NCBI GenBank assembly: GCA_964384205.1
Contig: CAYLKS010000069.1
Location: forward strand, 1 to 14,005
From: CAYLKS01 sp964384205 [NCBI: uncultured bacterium]
GTDB taxonomy: Bacteria > JAGOEH01
Reading direction: 5' to 3'
DNA length: 14,005 nucleotides
Shown: one piece after another, positions 7,880-14,005 of the stretch
Layout: each line of letters begins with the position of its first letter
Position numbering within the stretch: position 1 is the stretch's first letter
Translations under genes and position numbers: made by a program
Notes under the pieces: generated by a model
Database searches by the model: none
Told to the model about the DNA's origin: nothing
What the model saw: only the letters and a program-made list of their open reading frames with translations

Positions 7880-9291
7880 TATAGTTTCACCCTTTTATTT
7901 TTAATAAATAAAGAAATGGAACCTTTCTCTAATCTAAAAATAGCATCTTTAAAAACTTCTCTAAGCTCTAATATATCTTCTCCCATAATAATCTTAACTT
8001 TAGGATAAACAATATCCTTAACTTCAATATATGAATATTTAAATCGCTCTTTTATTTTTTTAATTTTTTCATATTCTTCTTGATATACCTGGATTTGTTT
8101 AGGTAAAGCCATCTGGGCTTTTCTTAAATAATTCAATAATTTTTCTTTTTCTGGAGTCAACTTATTATCTATTTGTAATCTAACTAACTCATATAAATTT
8201 TGTTTTATTTTCTTTAAATTTTCCTGATTTTTCTTAATCAAAAAATCAAGTTCGCGCGATCTCTCCATTAATTCTTTACTTACACCTGCAGATAAAATAG
8301 TTGGAATTCCTGTTTTGGCACCGGCAATTTTTGTTTCTATTTTATTTTTAGCATAAACATATCCACCAATAATAGCCCCTTTCTTTCCAATAACAATAAT
8401 ATCTCTTCCTGCAGTAAGTTCAGAATTTATAATTTCTTCTCCTACAATAATATCATTACCAGCCTCTATAACCTCATTATCAATATGATGTACCTTAACA
8501 TCCTGGCCAGCCTTAATCTTTCCTCTATTTTTACCAATAAATCCTGCTTTAACAGTAACCGATTGTTCAGTCTCAATAACAGCATCTTCTACAAGCCCTT
8601 TTATTTCTATATCTCCTTTAGCCTTTACTATAAAACCAGATTTAACATCTCCTTCTATAATAATACTACCCTCGAAATCTATATTTCCCACACTATAATC
8701 AACATTTCCATCAATAATTAACACATCATGAACTTCTAATATTCCATCTTCATTAAATAAAATATGTCCGGATTTTTCTGCTACTACTATATTTTTCTCC
8801 GGAATCTCTCTTAAATTATCTCCTAATGGTAAAGCAACATTCTCTCCATCCTTCGCTTTTATAGGATTTCCATTAATATCAATCCCATCTTCACCTTTAG
8901 TAGGAGGCAATATCTCCGCTACAATATCTCCTTTTTTTACCATTGGAATACTCTGAATATTTTTAAAATCTACTTTCCCGTCTTCTAAAATTTTAGGTTT
9001 AAATTCTGGATGAAGATTAACCAATACTTTTAACCGTCTATTTTCTCCATGTTTAACAGGTTTTCCCTGTGCAATCAAAATTTCTTCATTAAACCTCTTT
9101 TTTAAAAAGTACTCCTCTAACTTCTTTTCAAAAAAATTTGAAACTCCATTTTTTCTTAAAAATACTTTAGTTTCATCCAAAGTAACTAATCTACCAATTT
9201 CGAATACCGTTAAATATGCAAGAGTTCTATCTTTATCAAATTTTAAAAGAAATTTATTACTCTTTATTTCAATAAAATCATGATCATTCAT
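7879..9291 (-). CDS. fapA: FapA/DUF342 family protein
   Basis: 470 residues of the FapA (flagellar assembly protein A, formerly DUF342) family. The N-terminal domain (about 1-100) is followed by NIQSIPMVKKGDIVAEILPPTKGEDGIDINGNPI, the best conserved part. A long run of valine/isoleucine/glycine strands at about 165-330 (IIEGDVKSGFIVKAKGDIEI, AGNDIIVGEEI, AGRDIIVIG) should fold as a right-handed beta-helix. A coiled coil lies at about 340-425 and a short basic tail ends the protein. In Vibrio, FapA helps place the flagellum at the pole through FlrC/HubP-linked control; that role here is inference. I prefer the ATG at 9291; a TTG at 9297 is also in frame, and neither has a clear ribosome site. 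Its TAA overlaps the cheB ATG (TAATG). Confidence 0.88.
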   Translation of the reverse strand: MNDHDFIEIKSNKFLLKFDKDRTLAYLTVFEIGRLVTLDETKVFLRKNGVSNFFEKKLEEYFLKKRFNEEILIAQGKPVKHGENRRLKVLVNLHPEFKPKILEDGKVDFKNIQSIPMVKKGDIVAEILPPTKGEDGIDINGNPIKAKDGENVALPLGDNLREIPEKNIVVAEKSGHILFNEDGILEVHDVLIIDGNVDYSVGNIDFEGSIIIEGDVKSGFIVKAKGDIEIKGLVEDAVIETEQSVTVKAGFIGKNRGKIKAGQDVKVHHIDNEVIEAGNDIIVGEEIINSELTAGRDIIVIGKKGAIIGGYVYAKNKIETKIAGAKTGIPTILSAGVSKELMERSRELDFLIKKNQENLKKIKQNLYELVRLQIDNKLTPEKEKLLNYLRKAQMALPKQIQVYQEEYEKIKKIKERFKYSYIEVKDIVYPKVKIIMGEDILELREVFKDAIFRLEKGSISLFIKNKRVKL

Positions 9292-9318
9292 AATCAAATT
9301 TAAAATAAATTAATAAAA

Positions 9319-9696
9319 TTATAAACTACTTAAAATTTTATCAATTTTTTCTTTTAATGTTTGTGGCGTAAAAGGCTTAACAATATAATTGTTAACACCT
9401 GCTTTCATGGCTTCTATAATATCATCTTTCACACTTCTGGTGGTAACCATCAAAATAGGTATATCTTTTAATGCAGGATCAGCTCTTACAGTCTTAACAA
9501 AAGTCAATCCATCCATTTCAGGCATATTCCAATCAGTAATAATAAAATTTATATCCTCACTCGCCAATTTAGCAAGAGCATCTTTCCCATCTGTTGCTTC
9601 AACAACATTTTCAAACCCTGCCCTTTTTAAAGTATTCACTATAATTCTTCTCATTGTAGCAGAATCATCAACTGCTAAAATTTTTAAATCAGCCAT
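9319..9696 (-). CDS. cheY: Chemotaxis response regulator CheY (second copy)
   Basis: 125-residue single receiver domain. It has D10/D11, phospho-acceptor D55 in FIITDWNMPEMDG, T85 in MVTT, Y104 and K107 (YIVKPF). TDWNMPEMDGLTF is very close to the classical CheY that binds the flagellar switch protein FliM, more so than the first copy. The expected role is to carry the phosphoryl signal from CheA to the motor. A strong AGGAGG lies 10 bases before the ATG, within an 18-base gap after the first cheY. A 27-base AT-rich gap without hairpin separates it from the FapA-like gene. Confidence 0.94.
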   Translation of the reverse strand: MADLKILAVDDSATMRRIIVNTLKRAGFENVVEATDGKDALAKLASEDINFIITDWNMPEMDGLTFVKTVRADPALKDIPILMVTTRSVKDDIIEAMKAGVNNYIVKPFTPQTLKEKIDKILSSL

Positions 9697-9714
9697 ACTA
9701 TAACTTCCTCCTGT

Positions 9715-10092
9715 TTATTCATTTACACTTAAAGATTCTTCGATTTCTTTTATAATAACATCTATTTTAAAAGGCTTTATCAAATACTTATCTGCTCCCA
9801 ATTTCTTAGCCTTCTCAATTTCCTCTTTATTCCCTTCAGTAGTTAACACAATAATAGGCAACTTAGAAAAAAAATCATCACTTTTTAAATTTTTAATAAA
9901 CTCAAACCCATCCATATTGGGCATATTTAAATCAGTAATAATAACATCCACATCATTTACAGCTAATTTTTCCAAGGCATCTTGACCATCTGTCGCAAGA
10001 ATTACCTTATACCCTCTTATTTTTAATCCAAAAGAAATAAACTTTCTTATTGTATCAGAATCATCAACAAAAAGTATTGTTACTTTTTTCAT
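9715..10092 (-). CDS. cheY: Stand-alone response regulator, CheY-like (first copy)
   Basis: 125-residue single receiver domain with no output domain. Acidic pocket D10/D11, phospho-acceptor D54 (IITDLNMP), T84 in VLTTEG and K106 in YLIKPF are all present, so it should be phosphorylated. Y103 occupies the position of the switch tyrosine. A strong AAGGGG lies 8 bases before the ATG. It follows cheR by 10 bases. It differs clearly from the second copy just downstream, so this is not a recent duplication. It could be the motor regulator, a phosphate sink or an adaptation regulator; sequence alone does not decide. Confidence 0.92.
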   Translation of the reverse strand: MKKVTILFVDDSDTIRKFISFGLKIRGYKVILATDGQDALEKLAVNDVDVIITDLNMPNMDGFEFIKNLKSDDFFSKLPIIVLTTEGNKEEIEKAKKLGADKYLIKPFKIDVIIKEIEESLSVNE

Positions 10093-10102
10093 ATATTACC
10101 CC

Positions 10103-10957
10103 TTACTCATCTTTTCTGTAAAATACTGCTCTCTTATAATGAACTATTTTAAAAGCAGTACTGATACCATGTAAAGTTTCAGAATGTCCAATAAAAAGAT
10201 ATCCGCCTTTTAGCAATTTATCATAAAACAGCTTAACTACTCTTTTTCTCGCTTCTATATCAAAATATATCATCACATTTCTACAAAAAATTATATCAAG
10301 ATTATTTATTAACAATAACGTACTTGGTTTTACAAGATTGCCAAAAGTAAATTTGACATACTTTTTAATCTTATCATCTATTTTAAACGTAAAATTATTT
10401 ATCTTTTTAAAATATTTATTAACTATATACTCGGGGGTATTTCTCAAACTTAATTTATTATATATACCCGCTCTTGCAGAATTTAACACATTATCGCTTA
10501 AATCATTACCTATAATCTCAACATCAAATTCCTGCATTACTCCTTTTTCATTTAAAATAATAGCTAAACTATAAGGTTCCTCACCTGTACTACACCCCGC
10601 ACTCCAGATTTTTATCTTTCTATCACCGTTATTTTTTTTTTTCTTTACTAATTCGGGAATTATAAAATCTGAAAACGATTCCATATGAAATTCATTTCTA
10701 AAAAAACTTGTCTCATTAGTTGTAATAGAATTTAATAATTTTTTAAACTCTACACCAGTTTTATCATATTTAAGATAAAAATAATAGTCTTTAAATGTTT
10801 TACTATTAGTCTCTATTAACCTTTGATTTAATCTATTGATTAATAAATATTTTTTATTATCTTTAAAATATATACCAGTATTTTCATATATATAATCTCT
10901 TAATAAATGGAATTCATCATCTGTTAAATCAATAACATTTCTATTAAAAAAACTCAT
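10103..10957 (-). CDS. cheR: Chemoreceptor methyltransferase CheR
   Basis: S-adenosylmethionine-dependent methyltransferase that methylates glutamates on chemoreceptors, opposing CheB in adaptation. 284 residues. The helical N-terminal domain spans about 10-90 and ends in NETSFFRN (81-88). The Rossmann-like catalytic domain follows, with the SAM-binding GCSTGEEPYS at 121-130, IIGNDLSDNVL around 148, the active-site region FCRNVMIYFD at 224-233, and GHSETL at 257-262. All expected motifs are intact and length is normal for the family. No TPR extension is present. AGGAG lies 3 bases before the ATG, within the cheW 3' end. A short gap separates it from the following cheY. Confidence 0.96.
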   Translation of the reverse strand: MSFFNRNVIDLTDDEFHLLRDYIYENTGIYFKDNKKYLLINRLNQRLIETNSKTFKDYYFYLKYDKTGVEFKKLLNSITTNETSFFRNEFHMESFSDFIIPELVKKKKNNGDRKIKIWSAGCSTGEEPYSLAIILNEKGVMQEFDVEIIGNDLSDNVLNSARAGIYNKLSLRNTPEYIVNKYFKKINNFTFKIDDKIKKYVKFTFGNLVKPSTLLLINNLDIIFCRNVMIYFDIEARKRVVKLFYDKLLKGGYLFIGHSETLHGISTAFKIVHYKRAVFYRKDE

Positions 10958-11451
10958 TCACTCCTCTTATGAATAAAAGATAAAATTTTCTCTAAATCAA
11001 GAATAGAAAACAACCTATTATCTAACTTTCCAACACCAGAAATAAATTCAGATTCTGTCTCATGAGAAATTATAGGATTAGATTCTATATTACTAAAAGG
11101 AATTTCAATAACTTCACTAACAGAATCTACTATTAAACCTATAGTTCTATTTTCTGATTCTATAATCATTATTTTTGAATCTTCTTGCTCAGTATTAGTA
11201 TTCTTTATTCCCATCCTTTTGGCCAAATTCAATACAGGAATAACTCTTCCTCTTAAATTAATAACACCTTGAACAAAAGGAGGCGACTTCGGAACCCTTG
11301 TAATTTCTACCAATTTTATTATCTCTCTAATTACATTTATGTCAAAAGCATATTCTTCTTCACCTAATTTAAAAGAAACTAATTTTAAATATTCCTCTTC
11401 TGTTTCTTTATCTGTTGTTGTTAAATTAAACAACTCTTCCAAATTATCCAT
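10954..11451 (-). CDS. cheW: Chemotaxis coupling protein CheW
   Basis: Adaptor that links chemoreceptors to the histidine kinase CheA at the inner face of the membrane. The 165 residues form one CheW domain starting at LVSFKLGEEEYAFDI (about 24-38). The diagnostic IREIIKLVEITRVPKSP is followed by GVINLRGRVIPVLNL at 62-76 and then VDSVSEVIEIP in the second subdomain. The leader of about 20 residues is acidic. It is the first gene after a promoter and has a clear ribosome site. Its TGA overlaps the cheR ATG (ATGA), so CheW and CheR are probably made in matched amounts. No CheA or receptor gene is in the window, so its partners lie elsewhere. Confidence 0.95.
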   Translation of the reverse strand: MDNLEELFNLTTTDKETEEEYLKLVSFKLGEEEYAFDINVIREIIKLVEITRVPKSPPFVQGVINLRGRVIPVLNLAKRMGIKNTNTEQEDSKIMIIESENRTIGLIVDSVSEVIEIPFSNIESNPIISHETESEFISGVGKLDNRLFSILDLEKILSFIHKRSE

Positions 11452-11456
11452 AATCA

Positions 11457-11461
11457 CCTCT
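11457..11461 (-). promoter_or_regulatory. Ribosome binding site of cheW
   Basis: AGAGG on the minus strand, 5 bases before the ATG at 11451. An upstream in-frame GTG at 11457 overlaps this site, so the ATG is the better start and the protein is 165 residues. Confidence 0.7.
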
Positions 11462-11468
11462 CTTTTTT

Positions 11469-11497
11469 AAAATAAATAAAATAAAATAATTTGTCAA
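11469..11497 (-). promoter_or_regulatory. Sigma-70-type promoter for the cheW operon
   Basis: A perfect -35 TTGACA (minus strand 11497-11492) is followed after exactly 17 bases by TATTTT (11474-11469), a 4/6 match to the -10 consensus. It lies in the only gap between the cysteine-rich gene and cheW. It is about 20 bases upstream of a clear ribosome site, and no terminator precedes it. It would give the che genes their own transcript in addition to read-through. Most of the surrounding AT-rich DNA matches -10 elements easily, so the perfect -35 is the main evidence. Confidence 0.55.
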
Positions 11498-11518
11498 GTA
11501 TTATTAACATTTAAAAAA

Positions 11519-12148
11519 TCATACATTCAAAATAGGATTAATCTTTTCAAATAATTGCTTATCTTCTATAAATTCAAAAGAGAATTGTTCTACAACATTT
11601 TCTCTACGACATCTTATCAAATGATTATATTTACTTTTTTGTTCAAATTCATTATCATGAAAACATAATTGGCATTCATGCCCTGTTACAATCCCTCTAA
11701 TTTTACAATTAAAAATACTAACATCATCCAATTTAAATGCTATGTAAAACTCTCCTTTATAAGGAGCAAAAAATTCAAAATATCCTGTCTTTGCATCTGT
11801 CAATGTCTGACCAATGCCTGCAAATGTTTTATTTTCAGCATTAAAATCTAATAAATATAGAGGCAATAAAGCAATTTCTCCCTCTTTAGGGGTGTTCTTT
11901 TGCCAAATAGTATTTCCAGAAATCAATACTCCATCTTTTTCATTCTTCTCAGTATAATTAACTATATCTATCGGAAATGTATGCTTACCAATCCTAATAT
12001 TATCCTGAATTTTACAATAATAATAAGGACAATTCCACTTTGTCATCCTTATTTTAGTACATTGATTATGAATGTTCATATCATACTTTTCACGTTCACG
12101 CCTTATACATCTATTACATAATCTTATAATTCTATTTGACTGACTCAT
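11519..12148 (-). CDS. Unrecognised cysteine-rich protein
   Basis: 209 residues, no signal peptide or membrane segment, so probably cytoplasmic. I do not recognise the family. The N-terminus has a possible metal-binding cluster: CNRC at 11-14, H27, C30, and CPYYYC at 40-45. The middle (about 50-150) looks all-beta, with GYFEFFAPYKGEFYIAF resembling the edge strands of a transthyretin-like sandwich. The C-terminal part has HECQLCFHD, a second CxxC, then IRCRRENV and an ending FEFIEDKQLFEKINPI that loosely recalls the tail of PilZ domains. The canonical PilZ RxxxR then D/N-x-S-x-x-G order is not present. Its ATG overlaps the flgM-like stop (ATGA), so the two are translationally coupled. A zinc-dependent or redox regulator of motility is possible, but no function can be assigned. 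Confidence 0.8.
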   Translation of the reverse strand: MSQSNRIIRLCNRCIRREREKYDMNIHNQCTKIRMTKWNCPYYYCKIQDNIRIGKHTFPIDIVNYTEKNEKDGVLISGNTIWQKNTPKEGEIALLPLYLLDFNAENKTFAGIGQTLTDAKTGYFEFFAPYKGEFYIAFKLDDVSIFNCKIRGIVTGHECQLCFHDNEFEQKSKYNHLIRCRRENVVEQFSFEFIEDKQLFEKINPILNV

Positions 12149-12474
12149 TCTGCCATTCCTTTTATAATTTTTTTAACAGCCACTTTAAAAATTCCAGTAT
12201 CATTATAAAAACCAGATTCTACCTTTTTCTTTATTTCCTCTAAATTTTTACCACTTTCACTATCATTATCATTCTTTTTTATATCTCTTATTAACTGCTT
12301 AACTTCAATAGCTTTCTGAAATTTATCATAGGATTTTTGAGAAATAAAAACATTATCATTCGATTCAACTTTTTTTATATTATAAGATTTAACCTTATCT
12401 TTAGAAAATCTATCATTACTTATTTTTTTGCTTTTATTATCCAATCCCCAATTATTTAATTCTGTAATATTCAT
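12145..12474 (-). CDS. flgM: FlgM-like anti-sigma-28 factor
   Basis: Small 109-residue protein with a charged, probably disordered N-terminal half. The C-terminal half has the FlgM layout: DNVFIS at 40-45 (family D-x-V-x-I/L-S), then a helix KSYDKFQKAIEVKQLIRDI. After an acidic loop comes LEEIKKKVESGFYNDTG (the family I-x-x-G-x-Y), and then a last helix ending KKIIKGMAE. FlgM binds sigma-28 (FliA) through this half and is exported through the finished hook-basal body, releasing the sigma factor. Spacing of motifs and length (about 90-110 residues) match the family. The ATG is preceded by ACGGG, a weak ribosome site. The stop overlaps the start of the next gene by ATGA. No fliA is in the window, so the partner is assumed. 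Confidence 0.72.
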   Translation of the reverse strand: MNITELNNWGLDNKSKKISNDRFSKDKVKSYNIKKVESNDNVFISQKSYDKFQKAIEVKQLIRDIKKNDNDSESGKNLEEIKKKVESGFYNDTGIFKVAVKKIIKGMAE

Positions 12475-12494
12475 AAAAAACCCGTTTTATTTTA

Positions 12495-12523
12495 GAATTA
12501 AGAAAAATTTAAAAATAAGTCAA
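12495..12523 (-). promoter_or_regulatory. Possible promoter upstream of flgM-like gene
   Basis: TTGACT at 12523-12518 on the minus strand, 17 bases before TAATTC at 12500-12495. The -35 element is good but the -10 element is poor, and a TAAAAT lies at a non-standard spacing. It sits just after the stop of the phosphatase gene and upstream of the next ATG. Weak support from sequence alone. Confidence 0.3.
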
Positions 12524-12530
12524 GATTTTT

Positions 12531-13775
12531 TTACAATTTTTTTATCAATATCAAAGAAATATCATCTTCTTGTGGCATATCTTCTTTAAAATCAAACCAA
12601 AATTGAATAATCAATTTTTTTAACTCTTTTACTGATTTATGTTTATGCTTCTTTATAAAATTTATCAATCTCTGTTTGCCAAGCATTTCTTTATTTTTAT
12701 TATGAACCTCTACAAGCCCATCTGTAAATAAAATAAAAAGATCTCCTTTTTCCAACTTTATTAGATCAGAAACTTTAAACTTAGAATCTTTTATTATCCC
12801 CAAAGCTACACCCGTGCTCGGATACTCAATCACCTCATCAGAATTACTTCTAAACATTAAAGGGCCTTCATGGCCAGCACTAATATATTGCAATGTGTTA
12901 TTATTAGCATCTATCATAAGAAAAAGCAATGTCATAAAATTTGAATATTCCAAATTTGATTCTAATAAATTATTTAATTTAAAAAATATTTCCTCAACTT
13001 CTTTTAAATTTTCAGTATAAGCTCTTAATGCAGCACGAGCCGATGCCATAATAAGTGCAGCACCGATTCCATGTCCTGCAACATCACCAATTACAATAGC
13101 TAATTTCTCATCAAAAAATTGAAAATAATCATAATAATCACCGCCTGTCTCATCACATGTCTGTCCCCATCCATCTATCTCAAATCCAGGAACCTGTTCA
13201 AAATATTGCGGTAAAAAATACTGCTGTATCTCTCGAGCAATTAAAATTGACTGTCTTAACTTCTCTTTTTCCAAATAATGTTTAAATAATATAGAATTAT
13301 AAATTGCAACTGCTGATTGATTAGCAATAATCAGACTAGCTTTATAATCCAATTCTGTAAAAGATTCATTATTTATCTTATCATTAAGATTTAAAACACC
13401 TAACAACTTATCTTTATATATAATAGGAATGCTTATAGCTGAATAATTCTGATATTTTAATGGATTATGCGAAATTCCAAATTTTTTAAAATCCTCTTTT
13501 GTTCTAAAAAAAAGAGGACTTCTTGACTGGGCTACATAACCTGCAATTCCCTCACCAAATTTAACACGAACATTATAAATACTATTATCAAAATTACCAC
13601 GGGCAGCCTTAATATATAAAAAATTATGCTCCTTATCAGGAAACATTATCGTAACTCTCGTAGCTTTTATTACATGATAAATATTTTTTATAATAGAATC
13701 TAAAACTAAATTAATATCTGGATTATGAGATATTTCATAAGATATCTGGGAGATTAAATCAATTATATCATTCAT
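12531..13775 (-). CDS. GAF-SpoIIE/PP2C serine phosphatase (RsbU-like)
   Basis: Predicted cytoplasmic Ser/Thr phosphatase of the SpoIIE/RsbU class, 414 residues. Residues about 15-165 form a GAF sensor domain (GEGIAGYVAQ and the LLGVLNLND region are typical). A helical linker ending IAREIQQYFLPQ joins it to the PP2C-like domain at about 195-414. Metal-binding acidic motifs are present: GGDYYDYF (D213), GDVAGHGIGAAL (D231), LFTDGLVEVH (D352) and the late EDDISL (D404/D405), so it should be active. Family members dephosphorylate STAS-domain anti-anti-sigma proteins; no STAS or RsbW-like kinase gene is in the window. I chose the ATG at 13775; another in-frame ATG at 13796 lies inside the rpmA hairpin. 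No Shine-Dalgarno is visible before either. The neighbour downstream is flgM-like, which suggests a role in sigma-factor control, but that is inference. Confidence 0.88.
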   Translation of the reverse strand: MNDIIDLISQISYEISHNPDINLVLDSIIKNIYHVIKATRVTIMFPDKEHNFLYIKAARGNFDNSIYNVRVKFGEGIAGYVAQSRSPLFFRTKEDFKKFGISHNPLKYQNYSAISIPIIYKDKLLGVLNLNDKINNESFTELDYKASLIIANQSAVAIYNSILFKHYLEKEKLRQSILIAREIQQYFLPQYFEQVPGFEIDGWGQTCDETGGDYYDYFQFFDEKLAIVIGDVAGHGIGAALIMASARAALRAYTENLKEVEEIFFKLNNLLESNLEYSNFMTLLFLMIDANNNTLQYISAGHEGPLMFRSNSDEVIEYPSTGVALGIIKDSKFKVSDLIKLEKGDLFILFTDGLVEVHNKNKEMLGKQRLINFIKKHKHKSVKELKKLIIQFWFDFKEDMPQEDDISLILIKKL

Positions 13776-13785
13776 AATATATAAA

Positions 13786-13807
13786 GTCGCTAACATTAGT
13801 TAGCGAC
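13786..13807 (-). terminator. Perfect 9-bp hairpin after rpmA; probable weak terminator or attenuator
   Basis: GTCGCTAAC and GTTAGCGAC are perfect inverted repeats separated by a 4-base loop, the only GC-richer stem seen in the intergenic DNA. It begins 6 bases after the rpmA stop. On the transcribed strand it is followed by TTTATATATT, a broken U-tract, so termination may be partial. The stem ends 10 bases before the ATG of the next gene, where a ribosome binding site would normally be. It may therefore also affect translation of that gene. Confidence 0.7.
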
Positions 13808-13813
13808 ATATCA

Positions 13814-14005
13814 TTAATCCAATTCAGAATAAACACTTACTTTTTTCTTATTACGACCAAATGACTCAAACTTTACATAACCATCAATTAAAGCAAATAA
13901 AGTATCATCTCCACCCCTACCAACATTATTACCAGGGTGAATTTTTGTGCCTCTCTGTCTAATAATAATTCCACCTGCTTTTATCTTTTGCCCACCAAAA
14001 ACTTT
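13814..14005 (-). CDS. rpmA: 50S ribosomal protein L27 (5' end cut by window)
   Basis: Large-subunit ribosomal protein L27, which acts near the peptidyl transferase centre. Translating the minus strand from the window edge gives 63 residues and a TAA stop. The string [17 protein letters not shown] followed by [21 protein letters not shown] is the family signature. L27 is usually about 85 residues, so roughly the first 20 are outside the window. The C-terminus is a short lysine-rich tail ending SELD. rpmA normally follows rplU, which would lie beyond the window edge. Downstream is a hairpin and then a signalling gene cluster, so this marks a housekeeping/accessory boundary. The identification is close to certain; only the N-terminus is unseen. 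Confidence 0.97.
   Translation of the reverse strand, partial: KVFGGQKIKAGGIIIRQRGTKIHPGNNVGRGGDDTLFALIDGYVKFESFGRNKKKVSVYSELD

Noticed and set aside
11519-12148. PilZ c-di-GMP-binding domain in the cysteine-rich protein
   Set aside because: The C-terminal tail resembles PilZ endings, but the RxxxR and D/N-x-S-x-x-G motifs do not occur in the required order and spacing.
13775-13796. Phosphatase start at the ATG at 13796
   Set aside because: That ATG lies within the rpmA hairpin stem and would add only seven residues (MLATLYI) that precede the normal domain start. The ATG at 13775 is more natural.
1-14005. CRISPR array, insertion sequence, tRNA or rRNA
   Set aside because: No regularly spaced repeats, no transposase-like frame with terminal repeats and no cloverleaf or rRNA-like conserved segment was seen on either strand.

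Overview
The window is strongly AT-rich bacterial DNA. Every convincing gene lies on the minus strand, so transcription runs from high to low coordinates. It is a flagellar and chemotaxis regulatory locus placed just downstream of the ribosomal protein gene rpmA. The content suggests a motile bacterium, probably with a Gram-negative-type envelope: CheB/CheR/CheW/CheY, a FapA-like protein, a FlgM-like anti-sigma factor, a sigma-54 activator, and an exported AMIN-TPR protein. The lineage cannot be fixed from sequence alone; an uncultured or thinly sampled phylum is plausible but is inference. Many genes have Shine-Dalgarno sites, and TAA, TAG and TGA all behave as stops.

Reading in the direction of transcription: the 3' part of rpmA (14005-13814) is followed by a perfect 9-bp hairpin. 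Next come a GAF-SpoIIE/PP2C phosphatase, a FlgM-like protein and an unrecognised cysteine-rich protein whose start overlaps the flgM stop. A good -35/-10 promoter then leads into a tightly packed set: cheW, cheR, two stand-alone cheY genes, a FapA/DUF342 protein, cheB, an exported AMIN-TPR protein, a small helical FlgN-like protein, a PAS histidine kinase, an NtrC-type sigma-54 activator and a second (GAF-like) histidine kinase. Most junctions are short gaps or overlaps (ATGA, TAATG, TGATG, 8 bp), so these genes are probably one translationally coupled transcript. Positions 1-494 hold no gene I can support.

Likely logic: CheW couples receptors to CheA; CheR and CheB adapt the receptors; one or both CheY proteins carry the signal to the motor. 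The PAS kinase and NtrC-type activator resemble the FlgS/FlgR or FlrB/FlrC pairs that switch on sigma-54 flagellar genes, and FlgM would hold sigma-28 until export. The phosphatase suggests an additional partner-switching input. CheA, receptors, sigma factors and structural flagellar genes are absent here and must lie elsewhere.

The points most worth a second look are: the second kinase, whose reading frame runs 36 codons past its first standard start to an ATT codon with a well-placed AGGAG; the cysteine-rich protein between flgM and cheW; the AMIN-TPR protein inside a chemotaxis operon; and the phosphatase-FlgM pairing.
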